A stretch of DNA of 64,000 nucleotides from Heterohyrax brucei (GCA_028571685.1 CM053143.1:9787501-9851500), one strand, 5' to 3'. Shown: positions 20,591 through 32,821, counted from the first letter of the stretch. Translations and numbers: made by a program. The notes: generated by a model not told the origin, from the letters alone.

Positions 20591-23500
20591 TGACAGCACT
20601 AAACACATACCTATAAATAATTACACTGAATGTGAACGGGCTGAACGCTCCAGTAAAGAAACATCGAGTGACATCTTGGATCAAAAGACATAACCTATCC
20701 ATATGTTCCTTATAGGAAACTCACCTTAGACTTAAAGATACAAACAAGTTGAAAATTAAAGGATGGAAGAATATATATCAAGCTAACAATACACAAGGAA
20801 GAGTTAGGTGTGGCAATACTAATCTCAGATAAAATAGATTTTAATGTGAAATCCACTCCGCAGACAAGGATGGATGCTATTTATTGCTGAAAGGTTCAAT
20901 ACACAAGCAGGACTTAACAATATTAAATATTTATGCACCGAATGATAGAGTATTTAAATACATCAAAGAAACACCAGCTACCCTCAAAAATGAGATAGAT
21001 CACTGCACAATGACAGTGGGAAACTTCAACACCCCACTCTCAATATTGGACAGATCATCTAGAAAAAAGCTCAGTAAAGACACAGAAGAGCTTATTGCCA
21101 CAATTAAGCAACTAGACCTCATCGATGTATACAGAACTTTCTATCTATCAGTGGGCAACTACACCATCTTTTCCAGGGCACATGGAACATTCTCCAGAAT
21201 AGACCATGTGTTAGGACATAAAGCAATTCTCAACAAAATCCATACCAGTCAATTAATGAAAAGCACCTTCTGGGATTATAAAGCCATAAAAGTCAAAAAC
21301 AGTAGCAGAAAAAACATAGAAAGTGGAACTCATGGAAACTGAACAACATCTTGTTCAAAAAGCAATGGGTTACAGAAGAAATCAAGGATGAAATAAAGAA
21401 ATTTATGGATCCCAATGAGAATGAAAACACTTGCTACCAGAACCTATGGAATACAGCCAAAGCAGTGCTGAGAGGTCAGTTTATCTCCATAAATGCACAC
21501 ATCTGGAAGGAAGAAAGAAACCAAACCAAGGAACTAACCCTACAGTTTGAACAAGTAGAGAGGGAAACAGAGGAACCCCTGAAGCACCACAAGAAACCAG
21601 ATTCTAAAGATTAGAGCAGCACTAAATGAATTAGAGAATAGAAGAACAATTGAAAAATTGAAAAGACCAAAGGCTGGTTTTTTGAAAAGATCAACCAAAT
21701 TGACAAACCACTGGCTAAACTTACTAAAGAAAAACAGAAAAGAGAACAACCCAAAGAAGAAATGAGAAGGGAGTTGTCATAACAGATCTAACAAAAATCA
21801 AACATCTCATAACAGAATGCTATGAAAGATTATACTGTAACAAATTTGAAAACCTAGAGGAAATGGAAAAATTCCTTGATTCATATCACCTACTAAAGTT
21901 ATCACAAGCTGAAGCAGAACAATTTAATAAACCTATCATAAAGGAAGAGATTGAAAATGTCATCCAAAACTACCAACAAATAAAAAGCTCAGGCCCAGAT
22001 GGCTTCACCGCAGAATTCTACCAAGCTTTTAGAAGAGTTATCTCCAATACTACTGAGACTATTTCACAGCACAGAAAGGGATGGAATACTTCCAAATTCA
22101 CTCTATGAAGTCTGCATAACCCTGGTACCAAAGCCAGGGAAAGATACAACCAAAAATAACTACAGACTGATATCACTGATGAATCTAGATGCAAAAATCT
22201 TCAACAAAATTCTTGCCAATAGAATACAGTGACATATCAAAAAAAATAATCCACCATCACGAAGCTGGATTCATACTGGGAGTGCAAGGCTGGTTCAACA
22301 TCAGAAAAACAATTAATGTGATCTGCTACATAAATAACACAGAAGAAGAGAATCACCTGATATTGCTTATTGATGCAGAAAAGGCATTTGATAAAGTCCA
22401 ACATTCATTCATGCTAAAAACGCTCAGCAAAATAGAAATAGATAGCAAATTTCTTAATGCAATAAGGACCATTTATACAAAGCCAAATGCCTACATTATC
22501 CTGAATGGAGAGAGACTGAAACAGTTTCCCTTGAGAACAGGAACTAGACAAGGATGCCTACTCTCACCACTCCTATTCAACATTGTACTAGAAGTTCTAG
22601 CCAGAGCAATTAAACAAGATCGAGAAATAAAGGGCATATGCTTCAGCAAAGAAGCCAAAATCTCCCTATCTGCAGATGATATGATTGTATATGCAAAGAC
22701 TCCTAAAGAATCCATAAGTAAACTACTCAAACTGAAAGAAGAGTTCAGCAAAGTCTCAGGATGCAAGATAAACATAAGTAAGTCAGTAGGATTCCTTTAT
22801 ACCAACAACGAGATTATTAAGGAAGAAATAACCAAGTCAATACCATTTACTATTGCCTTAAGAAGATAAAGTACCTAGGAATAAATCTAACCAGAGAAAT
22901 AACAGATCTTTACAAAGAGAACTACAAGTCCGTACTACAAGAAACTGAGACTTAGGTAAAGGAAGAAACCTACACTGCTCATGGATAGGAGGACTTAACA
23001 TTGTGAAAATATCTATTTTGCCCAAAGCAATCTACTTATATAATGCAATTCCAATGCAAATTCTGGTGACATTTTTTAATGAGATGGAGAAACAAATTAC
23101 CAACTTTGTTTGGAAAGGAAAGAAGCCCCAGCTATGTAAAGCACTACTGAAGAAAAAGAACACACTGGGAGGCCTCACTACCCAATTTTAGAACCTATTA
23201 CACTGCCACAGTAGTTAAAACAGCCTGGTACTGGTACAAAAAGAGACAGATAGATCAATGGAACAGAATTGTGACCCCAGAGATGACACCATCTTCCTAT
23301 GAACAGTTGATATTTGACAAAGGCCATAAGACATTAAACTGGGGAAAAAACAATCTCTTCAACAAATGGTGCTGGCAAAATTGGATGTCCACCTGCAAAA
23401 AACTGAAACAAGACCCATATCTTACACCTTATACAAAAACCAACACAAACTGGATAAAAGACCTAAATATTGAATCTAAAACGTTAAAGCCCATCCAAGA

Positions 23501-24377
23501 AAAAGCAAGTACAACAATGGAAGTTTTAATACACAACATAGACAGACTTCAAAATCTGTCAAACAAACCACCAACAACAGAGGAAAAATAGATCAATGGG
23601 AACTATTGAGAATCAAACACTGTTGCTCATCCAAAGACTTTACTGACAAAATTAAAAGGCCACCTACAGAATGGGAAAAATATTTGGCAACTATATTTCA
23701 GACCGATGCCTGATCTCCATAATCTATAAGGTACTACAAAATATCAACAAGAAAAAGATATATCATCCAAATAAGCATCAGGCAAAGGAGATGGACAGAT
23801 ACTTCTCTAAAGTGGACATCCAGGCAGCCAAAAAACACATGCAGACACACTCACAATCATTAACTATTAAAGAAATTCAAATAGAAACTACAATGAGACA
23901 CCATCTCACCCCAACAAAGTTGGTCATAATCTAACAAATGCAAAACAACAAACGTTGGAGAGGCTATGGAGAAACTGGAATTCTGCTACATTGTTGGTGG
24001 GATTGAAAAATGGTGCTACTTCTTTGGAAAGCAATCTTTCACTCCCTTAAAAAAATAGATATAACATTTGACCCAGTAATTCTACTGCTCAAAATCTATC
24101 CTACAGAATCCAGGTGATGCACACTAACTGATTCATGCACACAAATGTTTACCACAGCACAGTCCACAATAGCAAAAAGATAGAATCGAACGTCATGCCC
24201 AACAACACAGGAATGGATAGGTAAACTACGGTATATATACTCAATGGAACACTACACAATGATAAAGAACAATGATGATTTTAGGAAACATCTCATAACC
24301 TGGTTTCAGTTGGAAGACATATGTTGAGTGAAAGTAGTCAGCGACAAAAGGACAAATACTGCATGAGACTCCTATGA
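20591..24377 (+). pseudogene. L1 ORF2 pseudogene (endonuclease-reverse transcriptase)
   Basis: ORF2 nicks target DNA and reverse-transcribes L1 RNA at the site. The likely start is the ATG at 20591. Domains in order: endonuclease 20600-21300 (LNVNGLNAP, ETHLRL with an in-frame TAG just before Glu near 20713, and SRIDHVLGHK with the Asp-His pair); linker; reverse transcriptase, best preserved at 22189-22869, with [13 protein letters not shown] just upstream, then [25 protein letters not shown] and the catalytic box read as SADD at 22669-22680 instead of FADD; C-terminal domain to about 24377. The Cys-rich motif near 23950 reads RWRGYGETGILLHCWWD, so two of its usual cysteines are replaced. Many stops and frameshifts make it inactive. 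Confidence 0.9.
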
Positions 24378-25378
24378 TGAGAAGTTAAAAATAGTCTCAT
24401 GCATAGAAGAAAAGACTCTTTGATGGCTAAAAGTGTGGGGAGGGAGGGAGGGCGAGAGAGGGATGGTGTCAGTTAGATAGTTGATAGAAATTTGGTTGGG
24501 TGAGATCAGTGACAGCATGATTTAGAAAGAAGATCAATATTAACTGGACTTTAACACAACATGATTATTTCTCCCATATTAATCCAATATTACAAGGACA
24601 GAGTAGCTGGGGCATGGGGCCGGAGACCATGCTTTCAGGAGAAATTGAGGGTATTTGGCACAACTAACATTTTGCCAAGAGAGCCTTCTTTATCCCTCAT
24701 TGGTGACTGGCATCCAGGGTCTTAAAAGCTACCAAACAGCCATCTCAACGTACAGCAAATGGTCTCAATAGAAATGGATGATCACCAAGGAAGAAAACAA
24801 CATGGGAGAAAGAGAACCCATAAGACAGACAGACCCAAGTGAGTGGATGACTACATTGACTTGTGACCAGAAGAAATGGATGTTGCCTTGCCATCACCAG
24901 TGATAGCAGTGATGGAGCTCACGAAGTTGAGTCTCACTAGCAACACAAGAATAAAAAGGGGTATACCCTGAGATCTCCACTAAGAGACCTCAACTGATGG
25001 CCCAGGGGCCTCAGAGTTCCCCTGGGAGCATGGCCCCTGGCCCTGATGCTGCCCCTGTCCATAAATCATGGTGGAGGTAAGCTCTCAGACAAGAATAGAT
25101 TAGACTTGGCGACACAGAATGAGCACATCATGTGTGTACTTCACGGTTCTATGCATCAATAGGGTGTCGTCCTGCTGACCTCTTACTAGGAGAAGAGGAG
25201 TGGACGAAGCAGAGGGGATAGGAGATTGTTGGGAAGATAAGACATGTATGGAGCAGAGAGGAAGAGTGTGCTGTCACAGGACAGGAAGAGCAGTGGGAGC
25301 TGCAGATAGTTGGGCATGCAAATTTATATGGGAATATACATTTTCATTCAATCATAATTAAGAAAAAAGGAAAAATCC
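24378..25378 (+). mobile_element. L1 3' UTR with G-rich tract
   Basis: A conserved 3' UTR shared with copies at 29.6, 45.1 and 48.7 kb. Near its start (24436-24466) is a run of G-triplets (gtgtggggagggagggaggg) that could fold into a G-quadruplex, a feature known from other mammalian L1 3' UTRs. It ends with ttcattcaatcataatt and an A-rich tail. Confidence 0.85.
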
Positions 25379-25458
25379 AAAAATACTAGCAAACTGAAGT
25401 CTTCTGGCATCAACACTTTAGTATTATTTAAGAATTTTCACTTAAGTTTACAGAATAG

Positions 25459-25622
25459 CAACAAAGCAAAAATCCCATCGCCATCAAGTTGATTCTGACT
25501 CAGAGAATTTAAAGGACAGAGCAGAATTGCCCCATAGGGTTTCCAAAGAGCATCTGATGGATTCAAACTGCTGATCTTTCAGTTATCAGCCAAGCTCTTA
25601 ATCACAGTGCCACCAGGGCTTC
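25459..25622 (-). mobile_element. AfroSINE-type SINE
   Basis: Minus-strand copy, tail at 25475-25510, B-box region near 25560 (ggattcaaactgctgatc), head to 25620 (gccaccagggctt). Moderately diverged. Confidence 0.9.
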
Positions 25623-25851
25623 AGAAAAGCGATGTTTCAAATGTAAAATTTAATAAAGTAGATTAAAATTGTTAACAAATGCTTATAAAACAATATGCCA
25701 CATGGGGGGAAAAAAGGACAAATGCCAGAAATTCTGAAGCAAGAAAAAACTCCGGGTTTGGTATTTCATAGAGGAAATTACACGTATCAATTTATAAAAT
25801 GGACCTAACAATAAGTGTATTCAGTCTTATAATTCTTATTTTACATTTAAA

Positions 25852-26214
25852 GGCAGTTCCCCAACTATAAATAAGTTCTGTTTCTAAGTCTGTCTTTAAA
25901 TCACATTTGTGCACACATCAGAACAGTAAAACACAGTTAATATCTAATGTTGGCCAAATGTTTGTGTTAGTAATAGCATATAGTCCACCCTTCTATGCAT
26001 GCAAATGTTAAATACTTCCAAATACACTAGAGTATCTTTAACATAACAATGTGGTAATAAAAAGGTTTTGATGGGGGTTGCAAGGTAGTGCTCATTTGTT
26101 ACTAGGAGCTACTGTATGTTCCTCAAATTTTAATACAATAGGTTTCAAGGGAGTTGGTTTGTAACTATGAATTTTATTTAAGCTGGATGTTCATAATTTG
26201 GGGACTGCTCGTAT
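25852..26214 (+). mobile_element. Small DNA transposon with inverted ends (non-autonomous)
   Basis: The left end reads ggcagttccccaactataaa and the right end, read in reverse, gagcagtccccaaattatga, so the two ends are imperfect inverted repeats about 20 to 30 bp long. Inside there is no coding capacity. A partial relative in the opposite orientation lies at 43560-43650. I recall mammalian elements with cagtccccgacttacgaac ends but cannot name the family safely. Confidence 0.6.
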
Positions 26215-26809
26215 ATGTCATAGCATTTATATATGATTGAAAATAAACACATTTTACATAGCTGTTACGAATGTTAATTATGTTGGGAACCACCACTCAT
26301 CTGTCAGTTGTCTACTGTAGTGGCTTGTGTCTTTCTCTGATGCTGCAAGCTGGTATTTTAAGTGCTTGCAAGGATCACCAATAGTAGACAGGTTTTAGTG
26401 GGGGGTTCCACATTAAGACAGGCTAAGACAAAGGACATGGTGATCTGCTTCTGAAAAAACTGGCCACTGAAAATCTTATGAGTAACAGTAGAACATTGTC
26501 TGACATAGTGATGGAAAGCGAGCCCATCAAGTTAGAAGAAATTCATAACATAACTTAAGAGCTACTCCCTCAAAGTAGCGTAGAACTTTATGACTAAGAT
26601 TGAGTAAATCTTCTAGGAACTCCATTTGCTGATGTGGCACAACTCAAAATTAGAAGATACAGCTGCAAATACCCATTAATAATCAAACCATGAAAGGTGC
26701 AAAGTATGAACCTAGGAAAATGAGAAGTCATCAAAAAGAAAACTTGAGGACAGACATTATAGGTTTTAGTAAGCATAAATGAAATGCTATTGTCCATTTT
26801 GATTCAGAT

Positions 26810-27695
26810 AATCATATATGGTATACCTATTAAAAGTGTAATGATAAACTGAAGAGAAATAGCTTCACATCCATTATCAAAATGAATATTTCAAGATCTA
26901 TCCTGAAATACAATACTGTCAGTGACGGGATAATATCCATGCAAGTACAAAAAAGACTAGTTAATAAGATTATTATTTAAATTTATACAACAAAAATTAA
27001 GTCCAAAGATGAAGAAATTAAAGATGTTTACTAACTTATGGAATCTAAGATTGATAAAACATGCAATCGAAATGCACTGATAATTACTAGTTATTGGAAT
27101 GCAAAAGTTGGAAACAAAGTAGAAGGATTAGCAGTCAGAAAATACAGCGTTGGTGACAGAAATGACACTGGAGATCACATGATAGAATTTTCAAGATCAA
27201 TGATCTATTCATTGGAAATATCTTTTTCAACAACATAAATGTCAACTATACACATAGGAATTAAATTGTCTACATCTATGGGATGAGATTAAGGAGAAGG
27301 TCAATATCATCAGACAGAACAAGACCAGGGCCAACTACAGATCATCAACTGATCATGTGCAAATTAAAGTTGAAGCTGAAGAAAATTAAAAAACAAGTCT
27401 GCAAGAGCCAGTACAACCTTGAAGATATCCCACCAGAATTTGGAGACCATCTCTAGGAGAAACGTGACGCTAGTGACTGAAGACTAGACAACTTGTGGGA
27501 TGACATAAAACACATCATATACGAAGAAAGTAAAAGGTCATTAAAAAGGCAGGAAAGAAAGAAAAGACCAAAATGGAAGTTGGAAAAGCCTCTTAAATGT
27601 GCTCTTGCACACAGAGTAGCTAAAGCAAATTTCAGAAATGAAGTGAAAAGACTTAACAGATTTCAAATGGTGGCTTAAGAAGATAAATTAAAGAA
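26810..27695 (+). pseudogene. RTE endonuclease region remnant
   Basis: The RTE protein is a single polypeptide with an apurinic-type endonuclease followed by a reverse transcriptase. The best open piece (27038-27238) contains NALIITSYWNAKVGNKVEGL and RKYSVGDRNDTGDHMIEF, the usual endonuclease box with Asp-Trp-Asn changed to Tyr-Trp-Asn. A second piece at 27493-27678 is a Lys/Arg-rich linker. Stops interrupt it. Confidence 0.75.
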
Positions 27696-28214
27696 CTGCC
27701 CATTAAATTTGTGAACTGAGCCTATAAAAAGTGCTACAAACCTCATTGGTATTACTATGGTCAACTTTGAAGTACCCCTCTTGGAAAGCTATCCACCAAT
27801 GCCATTGCCTAGTGCAACCTTCAAAGTAATTTTTGAGCTCTTTTTCTGGAATGACCATCAGAGCTGTGGTCATATTACCCTTGATGTCCTGAATAGCATC
27901 AAAATGTCTACCTTTTACTATTTTCTTTCTCTTCAGGTAAAGAAAAAGTCATAGGGGGCCATATAAGGTGACCAAAACGAAAAACTCTCTCATAGACAGC
28001 TATATAATTAAGTTCACGAACTTGCCACCTTGCCACTGTGCTAATGGCCATTCCAGAAAGGGTTCCAAAATTGCTTTGAAGGGGGGACTAGGCACTGGCA
28101 TTGCTGCATACCTTCCCAAGGGGAGCACTTTGAAGGTGACTGTAGTGATATTCAGCAGTGAGGTATGCAGTACTTAGAACAATTAAGTTCGTGGACTTAA
28201 TTGTCAAGGCCGTA
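27696..28214 (-). mobile_element. Fold-back mariner derivative A
   Basis: About 520 bp, placed in the RTE. Both outer edges carry the mariner 3' terminal repeat and the coding end of the transposase, pointing towards each other. Relative to copies B, C and D it lies on the opposite strand. The shared inner junction is at 28030-28055 (ttgccactgtg next to aatggccattccagaaag), where a 5' terminal repeat lies inside the element. Some identifiable coding pieces remain, such as KGRHFD-like segments, but no full gene. Confidence 0.8.
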
Positions 28215-28386
28215 TATTACAAAGGAGTGTACAAAGGCCTGGGGTCAGAAATCAGAAGGGAAGAACATGATCAACATTTCTCAAGGTGAAAGAACCAAAG
28301 AAAAACCCAAGCCCCAAGGTGCAATACTGAGGGATTCTATTAAATGACAAGGGAAGCATCAAAAGAAGACGGGAGAAATAGAGGAA

Positions 28387-28947
28387 GTCTGACAATTAAG
28401 TCTGCAAACTTAATTGTTCCAAGTGCTCCATTCCTTATTGCTGAATATCACTACAGTCACCTTCAAAGTACTTCTCTAGGGAAACTATGCACTGACACCA
28501 GCACCTAGTCCACCCTTCAGAATAGTTCTGGAACCGCTTCTGGAATGGCCACTGTGCACAGTGGTAAGGTGGTAAGTTCACGAAGTTAATTGTATAGTTA
28601 ACTGTGAGGGAGTTTTTAGCCAGTTAAACAAATAATTGTATTGGAACATGCTCCCTACTCATCTGATTTGGCCCCAATGACTTCTTTCTTTACCTGAAGA
28701 TAAAGGAAACAGTGAAAGGAAAACATTTGGATGAAATTCAGGACATCAAGGGTAATACAATGACAATTCTGATGGCCATTCTAGAAAAAGATTTCCAAAA
28801 TTGCTTTGAAGGGTAGACTAGGTGCTCGCATCGATACATAGCTTCCTAAGAGGAGTACTTGAAAGGTGACCATAGTGACAATCAGCAACAATATATGTAG
28901 CATTTTTCCTAGGATGTATTCACAAACTTACCTGGCAGTCCTCGTAC
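28387..28947 (+). mobile_element. Fold-back mariner derivative B
   Basis: Left arm 28387-28552: 3' terminal repeat (gacaattaagtctgcaaac) plus the reversed transposase C-terminal end up to tggaatggcc. Middle 28555-28593: a 5' terminal repeat (cacagtggtaaggtggtaag, then ttcacgaagttaattgt). Then 28600-28947: forward transposase 3' portion from gtgagggagtttttagcc through the third catalytic Asp region to a second 3' terminal repeat. The right arm (28774-28947) can pair with the left arm. Confidence 0.85.
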
Positions 28948-29616
28948 AGTCACTGTATCAAAAATAACTAGTCACTGTTTCATGAGGTACGTACAATCGA
29001 CAACTACTTGTAGTGAAGGAAAATGTTTAAGCTGCACTGAAGGCGTTGGTGAATATGAAGGCTCCGGAAACTGATCAAAATCCAATTGTGATGTTTCAAC
29101 AAAAATATGGAGGGCTGGAAATGCTTGCTCATCTATGCTAAGAAATTTGGAAGACAGGTACCTGGCCAACCATCTGGAAGATATCCGTATCTGTGTCCAT
29201 TCCAAAGAAAGGTGATTCAACAGTATGCAATAATTATTAAAAATACACCATTAATTTCACACACATGTAAAATTTTGCTAAAGAGTATTCAAAATCAGCT
29301 GCAGCAGTATATTGACAAAACTACCAGAAATTCAATCCAGATTCAGAAAAAGACACAGAATGAGGGATGCCATTGCTTATGTCAGATGAGTCCTGGCTGA
29401 AATCAGAGAATAGCAGAAAGCTATTTATCTGTGTTTTATTAACTATGCAAAGACATTGAACTGTGCAAATCACAATAAATTATGTGTAACATTGCAAAGA
29501 ATGGGAATTACAGAATACTTAGTTGTGGTCATGCAGAACCTGCACAGAAACCAAGAGGCAGTCTTTCAAACAGAACAAGAGTGTATATATGTATTGGTTT
29601 ATAATAAGAGGTGTCA
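28948..29616 (+). pseudogene. RTE reverse transcriptase, first part
   Basis: It runs from the segment before the reverse transcriptase (gctgcactgaaggcgttggtg) through the RPI.L..K-type region near 29200 and the region with catgcagaacctgcac. A 97-codon open piece at 29107-29400 covers part of it. It stops at 29616, where the L1 3' end begins. Stops make it non-functional. Confidence 0.75.
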
Positions 29617-30996
29617 GTCGACATGCATAGAAGAAAAGACTCTTTGACAGCTGAAAGGGTGGGGAGGAAGGGAGGGTGAGGGTGAAGGGTTTCGATTAGA
29701 TAGTTGATAGAAATTTGGTTGGGTGAAATCTGTGACAGCACAATTTAGAAAGAAGATAAATATTAACTGGACTTCAACGTAACATTATTACTTCTCCCAT
29801 CTTAATCCAATATTACAAGGACAGAGTAGCTGGGGCATGGGGCTGGTGATCATGCTCTCAGGGGAAACTGAGGGCAATTGGAACAACTAGCATTTTGCTA
29901 AGAGAGCCTTCTTTACCCCTCATTGGTGACTGGCATCCGGGGTCTTAAAAGCTGACAAACTGCCGTCTGAACGGCAAATTGTCCCAATTTAGCAGGAATG
30001 GATGATCACTGTTATGGGTTGAACTGTATCTCCCCAAAAATCTATGTGTTCATTTGACTTGGTTTGGAGTTCCAATACAGTGCCCTTCCTCCCATGTGTT
30101 GTAAATCCTGCCTCTGTGATATTGATGATGGAGAATGGTTTGCAATTGTGGTAGTGAGGCAGGACTCAAGCTTGTGGAATATAAGGGAGAGAAGTGAGCT
30201 GAGGAAGTTGGGAACCTCATACCACCGAGAAAGAAGCTTTGAGAGCAGATCAAGTCCTTTGGACCTGAGGTTCCTGTGCCAAGATGCTCTCTCTGGATTT
30301 GGACTCAGCCTACCAGACTGTGATAAATTCTCCTTTTGAATGGACTTACAATTTGTAAATGGATTTGCAGCTTACTGGACTGTCTCAATAAAGCTTCTCT
30401 ACATGAAACCTTCCTCTAGTGGTATTTTCTGTTAGACTAGGACAATCACCAAGGAACAAAACAACATGGGGGAAAGAGAACCCAGAAGACAGACAGACCC
30501 AAGTGAGTGGGTGACTACATCAATTTCTGACCTGAAGAACTGGATGATGTCTGGCCATCACCAGTGATAGCCATAATGGAGCTCATAAAGTTGAGTCTCA
30601 CTAAAAGACCTCAACTGATGGTCCAGGGGCCTCGGAGTTCCCCTGGGAGCACGGCCCCTGGCCCTGATGCTGCCTCTGACCATAAATCATATTGGAAGTC
30701 AACTCTTTGGACAGGAATGAATTGGACTTGGTGACACAGAGTGACCATATCATGTGTGTACTTTATGGTTCTATGCATCTATAGGATGTTATCCTGCTGA
30801 CCTCTTATTGGAGGCAGGGGAATGCATTGAGAGGAGGGGATAGGAGACTGTTCGGAGGATAAGACATGTATGCAACAGAGAGGAAGAGTGTGTTGTCATA
30901 GGGCAGGGAGAGCAGTGGAAGCTGCATATAGTTGGGCATGCAAATTTATATGGGAATGTACATTTTCATTCAATCATGATAAGCAAAAACAGAAAA
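29617..30996 (+). mobile_element. L1 3' end inside RTE
   Basis: It begins at catgcatagaagaaaagactc, the end of L1 ORF2, and continues through the G-rich tract (29655-29690) and the whole 3' UTR to its A-rich end near 30996. The RTE bases on both sides (aagaggtg on the left, aagaaaggtg on the right) look like a target duplication. The L1 is split at 30010-30444 by a solo LTR. Confidence 0.85.
30010..30444 (+). mobile_element. Solo LTR with 5-bp target duplication
   Basis: 435 bp beginning TGTTATGGGTTGAAC and ending GACTAGGACA, thus with TG...CA ends. It is flanked by ATCAC at 30005-30009 and 30445-30449, a 5-bp duplication. A polyadenylation signal (caataaagc) is at about 30384. No retroviral gene is attached, so it is a solo LTR. 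It belongs to the same broad group as the LTR at 61.9 kb (both start TGTTATG..TTGAA), probably ERVL/MaLR-like. Confidence 0.85.
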
Positions 30997-31893
30997 AAGA
31001 AAGGTGGGAATCAAGGTTGTATCCTTTCACCATTCTTATTCAGTCTGTGTGTTGGCCAAGTAATCTGTGAAGCTGCAACATATGAAGAAAAATGTCTCAA
31101 GAAAATCAGAGTCATTAATATTCTGTGATATGCAGATGACACAACCTTGCTTGCAGATCGTAAAGAAGACTTGAAGCATTAAAGCAAAGACTCCAGCCTT
31201 CAATATGGATTATACCCCAACATAAAGAAAACACAATTCCTCACAATGGGACCAATAAGCTACATCATGATAAATGGACAAGTTGAAGTTGTCAAGGACT
31301 AAGGGTTTCATTTTATATGGATCCACAATCAATGTCTGTGGAAGCAGCAAACAGGAAGTCAAACTATGTATTGCCTTGGGCAGATCTGCCGCAAAAGATC
31401 TCCTTGAAGTATTAAAGAGAAAAGATTTTGAGAACTAATGAGAGCCTGAACGAAGTCATGGTGCTTTTAATAGCTTGATATGCATATGAAAGATGCATAA
31501 AAAACAGGAAAGAAGGAATAAGAAATGATGCCTTTGAGGTATGGTGTTGGTGAAGAGTATGGAACATAATGTAGACTGCCGGAAGAACAAATGAATCTGC
31601 CTTGGAAGAAGTAGCCAGAACGCTTCTCATCGAGAAGAATGGCAAGACTGTCCTATGTACTGTGGACAGGTTGTCAGCAAGGACTAGTCCCTGGAGAAGG
31701 ACATTGCATTTGGTGAGGTCAACAAAAGAGGAAGACCCTCCAGGAGATGGACTAACACAGGCTCTAACAGTGGTCTCAAGCGTAGCAACAACTGAGAGGA
31801 TAGCCCGGGGCTGTGCAGTATTTTGTTCCGCTGTACTATGAGTCCGCTGTCACTATGAGTCAGAGCTGGTTCAACGATATCTAACAATGTTGG
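30997..31893 (+). pseudogene. RTE reverse transcriptase end and C-terminus
   Basis: Starting at aaggttgtatcctttcacc (the SPF.F box), it keeps the catalytic Tyr-Ala-Asp-Asp at 31129-31140, followed by TTLLAD and EDLK. The C-terminal region near 31600-31800 includes the SLEKDIAFG- and RWTNTGSNS-like parts. The 3' end (actatgagtcagagctggtt) at about 31855 resembles the SINE tail. This is the only RTE copy here with an intact YADD box, though the frame around it is broken. Confidence 0.8.
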
Positions 31894-32821
31894 GAAAAAG
31901 GATTTGACACATGTATTAAAATGCCATGAAGTCACATTTTCATCATATTTAAAACTGCATGCAGAGAAGGGCAGCCTCGAATACTTGAAGCTTTGAGCTA
32001 ACCTAGAAAAATTATGTTACAATGACTGGTTTGTGACGAGATCTCTGTCATCATCCTTGGCCCACCATTTTTTATAATTGATGACTCCACGCTACTAAAG
32101 AGAGTCAGTCATAAACTGAGGAACCATGAGCAAGACATAATTGCTTAAAGCTCAGTTTTCTACTCTGCATAGGGCCAGTATTCTTTTATAGTACTTTGTA
32201 TAATCGCATAACAAGTGCAAATATTCACAAGAAAGGCAGCCTCTGCCCCTGCCTAAAAATCTGGATGGTTGTCATTGCGCTCTGTGGCTCCTGATTTTAA
32301 GAACAGCCATAGAGATTTTCTAAATTTTCCAGACTAATAGCAATGGTCATCCTACATCTCTTCATAATTCACAAACAAACAAGGGAAAAATGGATTATGG
32401 AAGTGAAAAATGTGCATATTCCAGTCTGGTAGGTGTAATACTCTAAGGAAAGAAGAATCAACTCTGCAAGGGTAACTTTTCATGAACTCATCAACTTAGA
32501 GTAAGAGAACCAGACAGTGTAGTTCGTACAACACTCTTTTCAGTCCAAAAGATCCGGACTGAATAATAGCCTGCTAACTGAGTGAGTTTTGAAGCCTCAT
32601 GGAATTTATCAGAGGAATGGGTAGCTATAACTCATAAACAAGTGGTAAACATCAACTTCAGACAGACTTTTTCCTCATTCAGGAATGAAGAAACACACAC
32701 TACCAGTAAGTAGCTAAAGAAAAATACTGCAGAACAAAGGTAGTCCTGAAGCTTCACCAGAATGATATACTCCTGAAAAATGACATATTACTTGATTCAA
32801 AATAGAAATTTTTGACACTTC
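31894..32821. other. No recognised gene or repeat
   Basis: Unique-looking sequence between the RTE complex and the next SINE. I see no open frame or repeat signature to report. Confidence 0.45.

Larger units (their letters stand above)
18175..25378 (+). mobile_element. Near full-length L1 LINE
   Basis: About 7.2 kb, carrying all parts of an L1 in order: 5' UTR (18175-19229), ORF1 (about 19230-20132), a long spacer (20135-20590), ORF2 (20591-24377) and 3' UTR to an A-rich end at about 25378. No SINE lies inside it, unlike the older L1 at 8.5-15.2 kb, so it is the younger of the two. The flanks share an imperfect A-rich motif (gaaaaaatacaaa on the left, ggaaaaatccaaaa on the right) that may be the target duplication, though it is too A-rich to be sure. 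Confidence 0.9.
26282..31893 (+). mobile_element. RTE LINE split by three later insertions
   Basis: An RTE of about 3.1 kb in four segments: 26282-27695 (5' UTR and endonuclease region), 28215-28386 (linker), 28948-29616 (first part of reverse transcriptase) and 30997-31893 (rest of reverse transcriptase and 3' end). The order matches the uninterrupted copy at 55.1-58.2 kb. Insertions are fold-back mariner A, fold-back mariner B and an L1 3' end that itself carries a solo LTR. The RTE is therefore the oldest layer. Confidence 0.85.
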
